DNA of 64,000 nucleotides from Plantago major. Lineage: Eukaryota; Streptophyta; Magnoliopsida; Lamiales; Plantaginaceae. Positions 46,816 through 59,600 of the stretch are shown here, piece after piece. The first letter of the stretch is position 1. The number at the start of each line of letters is the position of its first letter. The DNA lies in contig JAIFAC010000032.1 in NCBI GenBank assembly GCA_026545765.1, forward strand, positions 124,001 to 188,000, read 5' to 3'. Under the pieces are notes generated by a model. It was not told the DNA's origin. It did not search any database and saw nothing but the letters and a program-made list of their open reading frames with translations. The position numbers and the translations under genes were made by a program.

Positions 46816-49800
46816 TAGTGTCTTCGTTTGTGATACTCATACTCCTTGATGTATTGTTTAAATCTAATAGACTTCTCGTTTGACATTATCCCACTCCTTT
46901 ATTGTGTTGTTTATCTCTCAAGTGGGTTGTTACGTGTTGTTTATCCCACTCCTTTTGTGTTTTGTTTACTCTCAAGTAGAGTTCTTCATTGTTATTTTAT
47001 TACTCCACATGTGTTGTTTAAATCTCAAATTGACTTCTCCGTTTGTAATTATCCCACTCGATTATTGTTTTGTTTATCCCACTCCTTATGTGTGTTGTTT
47101 AACTCTCATGTATTGTTCTTTGATTTTGATACTCACACTCCTTCAATGTATGTTTAAATCTCTAATAGAATTCTTCGTTTGACATTATCCCACTCCTATA
47201 TTGTGTTTTTTATCTCTCAAGTGGAGTTGTTCGTTTGTTGTTTATCCCACTCCTTTTGTGTGTTGTTTAACTCTTAAGTAGTGTCTTCGTTTGTGATACT
47301 CATACTCCTCACATGTATGTTTAAATCTCTAATAGACTTCTCGTTTGACATTATCCCCCTCCTTATTGTTTTGTTTATCTCTCAAGTGGAGTTGTTACGT
47401 TTGTTATTTATCCCACTTTTGTGTGTTGTTTAACTCTCAAGTAGTGTTCTTGATTTGATACTCCTTACTCCTTGATGTATTGTTTAAATCTCTAATAAAC
47501 TTCTTCATTTGACATTATCCCACTTTATTGTGTTGTTTATCTCTCAAGTTGTTATTTTGTTGTCCCACTCCTTTTGTGTGTTGTTTTACTCTCAAGTAGT
47601 GTTCTTACGTTAATTTTATTACTCCTCATGTGTTGTTTAAATCTCAAATTAACTACTCCGTTTGTAATTATCCCACTCGTTTATTGTGTTGTTTATCCCA
47701 CTCCTTATGTGTGTTGTTTAACTCTCAAGTAGTGTTCTTCGATTGTGATACTCATACTCCTTGAGTGTATTGTTTATAACTCTAATAGACTTCTACGTTT
47801 GACATTATCCCACTCCTTTATTGTGTTGTTTATCTCTCAGTAGGTTGTTACGTTTGTTGTTTATCCCACTCCTTTTGTGTGTTGTTTTACTCTCAAGTAA
47901 GTTCTTACGTTATTTTATTACTCCTCCTGTGTGTTGTTTAAATCTCAAATTGACTTCTCCGTTTGTAATTATCCCTCTCGTTTATTGTGTTGTTTATCCC
48001 ACTCCTTATGTGTGTTGTTTAACTCTCAAGTAGTGTTCTTTGATTGTGATACTCATACTCCTTCAGTGTATTGTTTAAATCACTAATAGACTTCTTCGTT
48101 TCACATTATCCCACTCCTATATTGTGTTGTTTATCTCTCAAGTGGAGTTGTTCGTTTGTTGTTTATCCCACTCCTTTTGTGTGTTGTTTAACTCTCAAGT
48201 AGTGTCTTAGTTTGTGATACTCATACTCCTTCTGTGTGTTGTTTAAATCTCTATAGACTTCTCGTTTGACATTATCCTCCTTTATTGTGTTGTTTATCTC
48301 TCAAGTAAATTGTTAGTTTGTTGTTTATCCTCCTTTTGTGTTTTGTTTACTCTCAGTAGAGTTCTTACATTCGTTATTTTATTACTCCTCACATGTGTTG
48401 TTTAAATCTCAAGTAACTTCTCGTTTGTAATTATCCCAGTCGTTTATTGTGTTGTTTATTCGACTCCTTATGTGTGTTATTTAACTCTCAGTAGTGTTCT
48501 TGATTGTGATACTCATACTCCTTGATGTATTGTTTAAATCTCTAATAGACTTCTTGTTTGACATTATCCCTCCTATATTGTGTTTATCTCTCAAGTGGGT
48601 TGTTAGTTTGTTGTTTATCCCACTACTTTTGTGTGTTGTTTAACTATCAAGTAGTGTATTAGTTTGTTATTTTATTACTCCTCACATGTATTGTTTAAAT
48701 CTCTATTGACTTCTCCATTTGTTATCCCACTCCTTTATTGTGTTGTTTATCTCTCAAGTAGTTGTTAGTTTGTTATTTATCCCTCCTTTTGTGTGTTGTT
48801 TAACTCTCAGTAGTGTCTTAGTTTGTGATACTCATACTCCTTGATGTATTGTTTAAATCTCTAATAAACTTCTTCGTTTGACATTATCCTCCTTTATTGT
48901 GTTGTTTATCTCTCAAGTGGGTTGTTACGTTTGTTGTTTATCCCACTCCTTTTGTGTGTTGTTTACTCTCAGTAAGTTCTTCATTGTTATTTTATTACTC
49001 CTCATGTGTTGTTTAAATCTCAAATTGACTTCTCCGTTTGTAATTATCCCACTCGTTTATTGTGTTGTTTATCCACTCCTTATGTGTGTTGTTTTCTCTC
49101 AAGTAGTGTTCTTGATTGTGATACTCATACTCCTTCAGTGTTTTGTTTAAAACTCTAATAGACTTCTACGTTTGACATTATCCCACTCCTTTATTGTGTT
49201 GTTTATCTCTCAAGTGGAGTTGTTCGTGTGTTGTTTATCCCACTCCTTTTGTGTGTTGTTTTACTCTCAAGTAGAGTTCTTCATTTTTTATTTTATTACT
49301 CCCCCTGTGTTGTTTAAATATCAAATTGACTTCTCCGTTTGTAGTATCCCTCGTTTATTGTGTTGCTTATCCTACTCCTTATGTGTGTTGTTTAACTCAG
49401 TAGTGTTCTTGATTGTGATACTCATACTCCTTGATGTATTGTTTAAATCTTTAATAGACTTCATCGTTTGACATTATCCCACTCCTATATTGTGTTGTTT
49501 ATCTCTAAGTAGGTTGTTAGTTTGTTATTTATCCCTCCTTTTGTGTGTTGTTTAACTCTCAAGTAGTGTCTTAGTTTGTGATACTCATACTCCTTGATGT
49601 ATTGTTTATATCTCTATAGACTTCTACGTTTGATATTATCCCATTCCTTTATTGTGTTGTTTATCTCTCAAGTAGTTGTTACGTTTGTTGTTTATCCCTC
49701 CTTTTGTGTTTTGTTTTACTCTCAGTAGAGTTCTTCATTAGTTATTTTATTACTCTCACATGTGTTGTTTAAATCTCAAATTAACTTCTCGTTTGTAATT

Positions 49801-52800
49801 ATCCCTCGTTTATTGTGTTGTTTATCCCACTCCATATGTGTGTTGTTTAACTCTCAAGTAGTGTTCTTGATTGTGATACTCATACTCCTTGATGTATTGT
49901 TTAAATCTCTGTAAACTTCTTCGTTTGACATTATCCCACTCCTTTATTGTTGTTTATCTCTCAAGTAGGTTGTTAGTTTGTTGTTTATCCCCTCCTTTTG
50001 TGTGTTGTTTTACTCTCAGTAGTGTCTTATTTGTTATTTTATTACTCCTCATGTGTTGTTTAAATCTCAAATTGACTTCTCCGTTTGTAATTATCCCACT
50101 CTGTGTTGTTTATCCCACTCCTTATTGTGTTGTTTATCTCAAGTAGGTTGTTTGTTTGTTGTTTATCCCACTCCTTTTGAATGTTGTTTAACTCTAAAGT
50201 AGTGTTCTTCGTTTGTGATACTCATACTCCTTCAGTGTATTGTTTAAATCTCCAATAGATTTCTTCGTTTGACATTATCCCACTCCTTTATTGTGTTGTT
50301 TATCTCTCAAGTGGAGTTGTTCGTTTGTTGTTTATCCCACACCCTTTGTGTCTTGATTTACTCTCAGGTAGAGTTCTTCGTTCGTTATTTTATTACTCCT
50401 CCATGTGTTGTTTAAATCTCAAATTGACTTCTCGTTTGTATTATCCCACTCGTTTATTGTGTTGTTTATCCCACTCCTTATGTGTTGTTTTAACTCTCAA
50501 GTAGTGTTCTTGATTGTGATACTCATACTCCTTGATGTATTGTTTAAATCTCTGTAAACTTCTTGTTTGACATTATCCACTCCTTTATTGTGTTGTTTAT
50601 CTCTCAAGTGGGTTGTTACGTTTGTTGTTTATCCCTTTCCTTCTGTGTTTTGTTTAACTCTCAAGTAGAGTTCTCCGTTCGTTATTTTATTATTCCTCCC
50701 GTGTGTTGTTTAAATCTCAAATTAACTTCTCCGTTTGTAATTATCCCACTCGTTTATTGTGTTGTTTATCCCACTCCTTATGTGTGTCGTTTAACTCTCA
50801 AGTAGTGTTCTTCGATTGTGATACTCATACTCCTTCAGTGTATTGTTTAAATCACTAATAGACTTCTTCATTTGACATTATCCCACTCCTATATTGTGTT
50901 GTTTATCTCTCAAGTGGAGTTGTTGGTTTGTTGTTTATCCCACTCCTTTTGTGTGTTGTTTAACTCTCAAGTAGTGTCTTCGTTTGTGATACTCATACTC
51001 CTTCTGTGTATTGATTATAACTCTAATAGACTTCTACGTTTGACATTATCCCACTCCTTTTGTGTGTTTTTTAACTCTCAAGTAGAGTTCTTATATAGTT
51101 GTTTATCCCTCCTTTTGTGTTTTGTTTACTCAGTAGAAGTTCTTACGTTGTTATTTTATTACTCCTCATGTGTGTTGTTTAAATCTCAAATTGACTTCTC
51201 GTTTGTAATTATCCCACGTTTATTGTGTTGTTTATCCCACTTCTTATATGTGTTGTTTAACTCTCAAGTAGTGTTCTTCGATTGTGATACTCATACTCCT
51301 TGAGTGTATTGTTTAAATCTCTAATAGACTTCTTCGTTTGACATTATCCCACTCCTTTATTGTGTTGTTTATCTCTCAAGTGGAGTTGTTTGTTTGTTGT
51401 TTATCCCACTCCTTTTGTGTTTTGTTTTACTCTCAAGTAGACTTCTTATTCGTTATTTTATTACTCCTCATGTGTTGTTTAAATCTCAAATTGACTTCTC
51501 CGTTTGTATTATCCCACTCCTTTATTGTGTTGTTTATCCCACTCCTTATGTTGTTTAACTCTCAGTAGTGTTTTTCGATTGTGATACTCATACTCCTTCA
51601 CTGTATTGTTTAAATCTCTAATAGACTTCTTCGTTTGACATTATCCCACTCCTTTATTGTGTTGTTTATCTCTCAAGTAGGTTGTTAGTTTGTTTATCCC
51701 ACTCCTTTTGTGTGTTGTTTTACTCTCAGTAAGTTCTTCATTTGTTATTTTATTACTCCTCATGTGTTGTTTAAATCTCAAATTGACTTCTCGTTTGTAA
51801 TTATCCCTCCTTTATTGTATTTGTTTATCCCACTCCTTATGTGTGTTGTTTTAACTCTCAGTAGTGTTCTTGATTGTGATACTCATACTCCTTGATGTAT
51901 TGTTTAAATCTCTATAGACTTCTTCGTTTGACATTATCCCACTCCTTTATTGTTGTTTATCTCTCAGTAGGTTGTTACGTTTGTTGTTTATCCCACTCCT
52001 TTTGTGTGTTGTTTTACTCTCAAGTAAGTTCTTACGTTATTTTATTACTCCTCATGTGTTGTTTAAATCTCAAGTAACTTCTCCGTTTGTAGTATCGTTT
52101 ATTGTGTTGTTTATCCCACTCCTTATGTGTGTTGTTTAACTCTCAGTAGTGTTCTTGATTGTGATACTCATACTCCTTGATGTATTGTTTAAATCTCTAA
52201 ACTTCTTTGTTTGACATTATCCCACTCCTATATTGTGTTGTTTATCTCTCAAGTGGAGTTGTTTATTTTTTGTTTATACCACTCCGTTTGTGTGTTGTTT
52301 AAAACTCAAGTAGTGTCTTAGTTTGTGTTTTCATACTCCTTGATGTATTGTTTAAATCTCTAATAGACTTCTACGTTTGATATTATCCTATTCCTTTATT
52401 GTGTTGTTTATATCTCAAGTGGAATTTGTTGTTTATCCCACTCCTTTTGTGTGTTTGTTTACTCTCAAGTAGAGTTCTTAGATTGTTATTTTATTATTCC
52501 TCCCGTGTGTTGTTTAAATCTCAAATTAACTTCTCCGTTTGTAATTATCCCACTCGTTTATTGTGTTGTTTATCCCACTCCTTATGTGTTGTTTAACTCT
52601 CAAGTAGTGTTCTTGATTGTGATACTCATACTCCTTGATGTATTGTTTAAATCAGTAATAGACTTCTTCGTTTGTCGTTATCCCACTCCTTCATTGTGTT
52701 GTTTATATCTCAAGTGGAGTTGTTCGTTTGTTGTTTATCCCACTCCTTTTGTGTTTTGTCATACTTTCAAGTAGAGTTCTTCGTTCGTTATTTTATTACT

Positions 52801-53600
52801 CCTCCTGTGTGTTGTTTAAATCTCAAATTAACTTCTCCGTTTGTAATTATCCGACTCGTTTATTGTGTTGTTTATCCCACTCCTTATGTGTGTTGTTTAA
52901 CTCTCAAGTAGTGTTCTTCGATTGTGATACTCATACTCCTTGATGTATTGTTTAAATCTCTAATAAACTTCTTCGTTTGACATTATCCCACTCCTATATT
53001 GTGTTGTTTATCTCTCAAGTAGGTTGTTAGTTTGTTGTTTATCCCACTCCTTTTGTGTTGTTTTAACTCTCAGTAGTGTCTTGTTTTGTGATACTCATAC
53101 TCCTTGATGTATTGTTTAAATCTCTATAAACTTCTTCGTTTGACATTATCCCACTCCTTTATTGTGTTGTTTATCTCGCAAGTGGAGTTGTTACGTTTGT
53201 TGTTTATCCCCTCCTTTTGTGTTTTGTTTTACTCTCAAGTAGAGTTCTTCGTTATTTTATTACTCCTCACATGTGTTGTTTAAATCTCAAATTAACTTCT
53301 CCGTTTGTAATTATCCCTCGTTTATTGTGTTGTTTTATCCCACTCCTTATGTGTGTTGTTTAACTCTCAAGTAGTGTTCTTGATTGTGATACTCATACTC
53401 CTTGATGTATTGTTTAAATCTCTAATAGACTTCTTAGTTTGACATTATCCCTCCTATATTGTGTTGTTTATCTCTCAAGTGGAGTTGTTCGTTTTTGTTT
53501 ATCCCACTCCTTTTTAGGGTTGTTTAACTCTCAAGTAGTGTCTTAGTTTGTGATAATCATACTCCTTGATGTATTGTTTAAATCTCTATAAACTTCGTTT

Positions 53601-56600
53601 GACATTATCCCACTCCTTTATTGTGTTGTTTATCTCTCAAGTAAATTTGTTGTTTGTTGTTTATCCCACTCCTTTTGTGTTGTTTTACTCTCAGTAGTAG
53701 TTCTTACGTTTGTTATTTTATTACTCCTCCTATGTGTTGTTTAAATCTCAAATTGACTTCTTCGTTTGTAATTATCCCACTCGTTTATTGTGTTGTTTAT
53801 CCCACTCCTTATGTGTGTTGTTTAACTCTCAAGTAGTGTTCTTCGATTGTGATACTCATACTCCTTCAGTGTATTGTTTAAATCTCTAATAGACTTCTTC
53901 GTTTGACATTATCCCACTCCTTTATTGTGTTGTTTATCTCTCAAGTGGAGTTGTTCGTTTGTTATTTATCCCACTCCTTATGTGTGTTGTTTAACTCTCA
54001 AGTAGTGTTCTTCGTTCGTTATTTTATTACTCCTCCTGTGTGTTGTTTAAATCTCAAATTGACTTCTCCGTTTGTAATTATCCCACTCCTTTATTGTGTT
54101 GTTTATCCACTCCTTATGTGTGTTGTTTAACTCAGTAGTGTTCTTGATTGTGATACTCATACTCCTTGATGTGTGTTTAAATCTCTTATAGACTTCTTCG
54201 TTTGACATTATCCCACTCCTTTATTGTGTTGTTTATCTCTCAAGTGGAGTTGTTGTTATTTATCCCACTCCTTTTGTGTGTTGTTTTACTCTCAGTAGAG
54301 TTCTTAGTTGTTATTTTATTACTCCTCATGTGTTGTTTAAATCTCAAATTGACTTCTCCGTTTGTAATTATCCCTCCTTTATTGTTGTTTATCCCCACTC
54401 CTTATGTGTGTTGTTTAACTCTCAGTAGTGTTCTTGATTGTGATACTCATACTCCTTGATGTATTGTTTAAATCTCTATAAACTTCTTAGTTTGACATTA
54501 TCCCTCCTTTATTGTGTTGTTTATCTCTCAAGTAAAGTTGTTAGTTTGTTGTTTATCCCTCCTTTTGTGTGTTGTTTTACTCTCAAGTAGAGTTCTTACA
54601 TTCGTTATTTTATTACTCCTCCCGTGTGTTGTTTAAATCTCAAATTGACTTCTCTGTTTGTAATTATCCCTCCTTTATTGTGTTGTTTATCCCACTCCTT
54701 ATGTGTGTTGTTTAACTCTCAAGTAGTGTTCTTGATTGTGATACTCATACTCCTTGATGTATTGTTTAAATCTCTATAAACTTCTTCGTTTGACATTATC
54801 CCTCCTTTATTGTGTTGTTTATCTCTCAAGTAGGAATTGTTGTTGTTTATCCCACTCCTTTTGTGTTTTGTTTTACTCTCAGTAAGTTGTTCGTTTGTTG
54901 TTTTATTACTCCTTTTGAGTGTTGTTTAAATCTCAAATTGACTTCTCCGTTTGTAATTATCCCACTCCTTTATTGTGTTGTTTATCCCACTCCTTATGTG
55001 TGTTGTTTAACTCTCAAGTAGTGTTATTCGATTGTGATACTCATACTCCTTCAGTGTATTAATTAAATCTCTAATAGACTTCTTAGTTTGACAATATCCC
55101 AATCCTTTATTGTGTTGTTTGTCTCTCAAGTAGGTTGTTAGTTTGTTATTTATCCCACTCCTTTTGTGTGTTGTTTACTCTCAGTAGTGTTCTTAGTTTG
55201 TTATTTTATTACTCCTCATGTGTGTTGTTAAATCTCAATTAACTTCTCGGTTTGTAATTATCCCACTCCTTTATTGTGTTGTTTACCCCACTCCTTATGT
55301 GTGTTTTTAACTCTCAAGTAGTGTTCTTGATTGTGATACTCATACTCCTTGATGTATTGTTTAAATCTCTGTAGACTTCTTGTTTGACATTATCCCACTC
55401 CTTTATTGTGTTGTTTATCTCTCAAGTGGGTTGTTAGTTTGTTGTTTATCCACTCCTTTTGTGTTTTGTTTTACTCTCAAGTAAGTTCTTCATTAGTTAT
55501 TTTATTACTCCTCACATGTGTTGTTTAAATCTCAAATTGACTTCTCCGTTTGTATTATCCCACTCCTTTATTGTATTTGTTTATCCACTCCTTATGTGTG
55601 TTTTAACTCTCAGTAGTGTTCTTGATTGTGATACTCATACTCCTTGATGTATTGTTTAAATCTCTATAGACTTCTTAGTTTGACATTATCCCTCCTTTAT
55701 TGTGTTGTTTATCTCTCAAGTGGGTTGTTAGTTTGTTGTTTATCCCACTCCTTTTGTGTTTTGTTTTACTCTCAGTAGAGTTCTTCGTTATTTTATTACT
55801 CCTCATGTGTGTTGTTTAAATCTCATTAACTTCTCGTTTGTAATTACTCCTTTATTGTGTTGTTTATCCCACTCCTTATGTGTGTTGTTTTAACTCTCAA
55901 GTAGTGTTCTTGATTGTGATACTCATACTCCTTGATGTATTGTTTCAATATCTAATAGACTTCTTCGTTTGACATTATCCCACTCCTCTATTGTGTTGTT
56001 TATCTCTCAAGTAGGTTGTTACGTTTGTTATTTATCCTCCTTTTGTGTTTTGTTTTACTCTCAAGTAGAGTTCTTGTTCGTTATTTTATTACTCCTCATG
56101 TGTGTTGTTTAAATCTCAAATTCTTCTCGTTTGTAATTATCCCACTCCTTTATTGTTGTTTATCCCACTCCTTATGTGTGTTGTTTAACTCTCAAGTAGT
56201 GTTCTTGATTGTGATACTCATACTCCTTGATGTATTGTTTAAATCTCTATAGACTTCTTAGTTTGACATTATCCCACTCCTTTATTGTGTTGTTTATCTC
56301 TCAAGTGGAGTTGTTAGTTTTATTTATCCCACTCCTTTTGTGTGTTGTTTTACTCTCAAGTAGTGTTCTTCATTTGTTATTTATTACTCCTCATGTGTTG
56401 TTTAAATCTCAATTAACTTCTCGTTTGTATTATCCCACTCCTTTATTGTGTTGTTTATCCACTCCTTATGTGTGTTGTTTAACTCTCAGTAGTGTTCTTG
56501 ATTGTGATACTCATACTCCTTGATGTATTGTTTAAATCTCTAGACTTCTTTGTTTGACATTATCCCACTCCTTTATTGTGTTGTTTATCTCCCAAGTGGA

Positions 56601-59600
56601 ATTGTTAGTTTTGTTTATCCCACTCCTTTTGTGTTTTGTTTTACTCTCAGTAAGTTCTTCATTAGTTATTTTATTACTCCTCATGTGTTGTTTAAATCTC
56701 AAATTGACTTCCGTTTGTAATTATCCACTCGTTTATTGTGTTGTTTATCCCACTCCTTATGTGTGTTGTTTAACTCTCAGTAGTGTTCTTGATTGTGATA
56801 CTCATACTCCTTGATGTATTGTTTAATATCTCTAGACTTTTTCATTTGACATTATCCCACTCCTTTATTGTGTTGTTTATCTCCCAAGTAAGTTGTTACG
56901 TTTGTTTATCCCACTCCTTTTGTGTGTTGTTTTACTCTCAGTAGAGTTCTTCATTTGTTATTTTATTACTCCTCATGTGTTGTTTAAATCTCAAGTAACT
57001 TCTCATTTGTATTATCCCACTCCTTTATTGTGTTGTTTATCCCACTCCTTATGTGTGTTGTTCAACTCTCAAGTAGTATTCTTCGTTTGTGATACTCATA
57101 CTCCTTTGTATTGTTTAAATCTCGAATAGACTTTTTCGTTTGACATTATCCCACTCCTTTATTGTGTTGTTTATCTCTCAAGTGGAGTTGTTCGTTCGTT
57201 GTTTATACCACTCCTTTTCTGTTTTGTTTTACTCTGAAGTAGAGTTCTTGTTTGTTATTTTATTACTCCTCATGTGTTGTTTAAATCTCAAATTGACTTC
57301 TCGTTTGTAATTATCCACTCCTTTATTGTGTTGTTTTATCCCACTCCTTATGTGTTGTTTAACTCAAGTAGTGTTCTTGATTGTGATACTCATACTCCTT
57401 GATGTATTGTTTAAATCTCTAATAGACTTCTTAGTTTGACATTATCCCTCCTTTATTGTGTTGTTTATCTCTCAAGTGGAGTTGTTAGTTGTTATTTATC
57501 CCACTCCTTTTGTGTTTTGTTTTACTCTCAAGTAAGTTCTTAGTTCGTTATTTTATTACTCCTCACATGTGTTGTTTAAATCTCAAATTAACTTCTCCGT
57601 TTGTAGTATCCCACTCCTTTATTGTGTTGTTTATCCCACTCCTTATGTGTGTTTTAACTCTCAAGTAGTGTTCTTGATTGTGATACTCATACTCCTTGAT
57701 GTATTGTTTAAATCTCTAATAAACTTCTTAGTTTGACATTATCCCACTCCTTTATTGTGTTGTTTATCTCTCAAGTAAAGTTGTTACGTTTGTTATTTAT
57801 CCCTCCTTTTGTGTTTTGTTTTACTCAAGTAGTGTTCTTGTTCGTTATTTTATTACTCCTCATGTGTGTTGTTTAAATCTCAAATTAACTTCTCGTTTGT
57901 ATTATCCCACTCCTTTATTGTGTTGTTTATCCACTCCTTATGTGTGTTGTTTAACTCTCAAGTAGTGTTCTTGATTGTGATACTCATACTCCTTGATGTA
58001 TTGTTTAAATCTCTAATAAACTTCTTCGTTTGACATTATCCCCTCCTTTATTGTGTTGTTTATCTCTCAGTAAATTGTTAGTTTGTTGTTTATCCCACTC
58101 CTTTTGTGTTTTGTTTTACTCTCAGTAGAGTTCTTAGTTCGTTATTTTATTACTCCTCATTGTGTTGTTTAAATCTCAAATTGACTTCTCGTTTGTAATT
58201 GCCCCACTCCTTTATTGTGTTGTTTATCCCACTCCTTATGTGTGTTGTTTAACTCTCAGTAGTGTTCTTGATTGTGATACTCATACTCCTTGATTGTTGT
58301 TTAAATCTCCTTCTTTGTTGTTTATCCCACTCCTTTATTCTCAAGTAGTGTCTTGTTTTGATACTCATACTCCTTGAGTGTATTGTTTAAATCTCTAATA
58401 GACTTCTACGTTTGATATTATCCCTCCTTTATTGTGTTGTTTATCTCTCAAGTAGAGTTGTTTGTTGTTTATCCCTCCTTTTGTGTTTTGTTTTACTCTC
58501 AAGTAGAGTTCTTACGTTATTTTATTACTCCTCATGTGTTGTTTAAATCTCAAATTAACTTCTCGTTTGTAGTATCCCTCCTTTATTGTGTTGTTTATCC
58601 CACTCCTTATGTGTGTTGTTTAACTCTCAAGTAGTGTTCTTGATTGTGATACTCATACTCCTTGATGTATTGTTTAAATCTCTAATAAACTTCTTAGTTT
58701 GACATTATCCCACTCCTTTATTGTGTTGTTTATCTCTCAAGTAGGTTGTTAGTTTGTTGTTTATCCCTCCTTTTGTGTGTTGTTTTACTCTCAGTAGTGT
58801 TCTTAGTTGTTATTTTATTACTCCTCATGTGTGTTGTTTAAATCTCAAATTAACTTCTCCGTTTGTAATTATCCCTCCTTTATTGTGTTGTTTATCCCAC
58901 TCCTTATGTGTTTTTAACTCTCAAGTAGTGTTCTTGATTGTGATACTCATACTCCTTGAGTGCATTGTTTAAATCTCTAATAGACTTCTTCGTTTGACAT
59001 TATCCCTCCTTTATTGTGTTGTTTATCTCTCAAGTAGGTTGTTAGTTTGTTGTTTATCCCTCCTTTTGTGTTTTGTTTTACTCTCAAGTAGTGTTCTTAG
59101 TTTGTTATTTTATTACTCCTCACATGTGTTGTTTAAATCTCAAATTGACTTCTCGTTTGTAATTATCCCACTCCTTTATTGTGTTGTTTATCCCTCCTTA
59201 TGTGTTGTTTAACTCAGTAGTGTTCTTGATTTTGATACTCATACTCCTTGTGTTGTTTAAATCTCAAATTGACTTCTCCGTTTGTAATTATCCCACTCCT
59301 TTATTGTGTTGTTTATCCACTCCTTATGTGTGTTGTTTAACTCTCAAGTAGTGTTCTTGATTTGTGATACTCATACTCCTTGATGTATTGTTTAAATCTC
59401 TAATAGACTTCTTATTTGACATTATCCCACTCCTTTATTGTGTTGTTTATCTCTCAAGTAGTTGTTAGTTTGTTATTTATCCTCCTTTTTGTGTTTTGTT
59501 TTACTCTCAGTAAGTTCTTCGTTCGTTATTTATTACTCCTCACATGTGTTGTTTAAATCTCAAATTGACTTCTCCGTTTTTGTTATCCCACTCGTTTATT

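Larger units (their letters stand above)
37509..53600 (+). repeat. Satellite array R, first part: ~300-bp HOR mixed with compound ~465-bp HOR
   Basis: The basic HOR is R1-R2-R3-R4-R5-half unit. A variant of R1 with GTGTCTTCGTTTGTGATAC, followed by another R2 and R3, is inserted in many periods and makes a nine-part repeat. In a clean stretch the variant starts at 45420, 45886, 46349, 46816 and 47280, with spacings of 466, 463, 467 and 464 bp. Elsewhere gaps such as 37777 to 38545 (768 bp) equal one compound plus one basic period. About 25 variant copies occur here. The longest open frame (300 codons, 41189-42091) is satellite translated in a frame that happens to lack stops. No gene is present. 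Confidence 0.94.
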
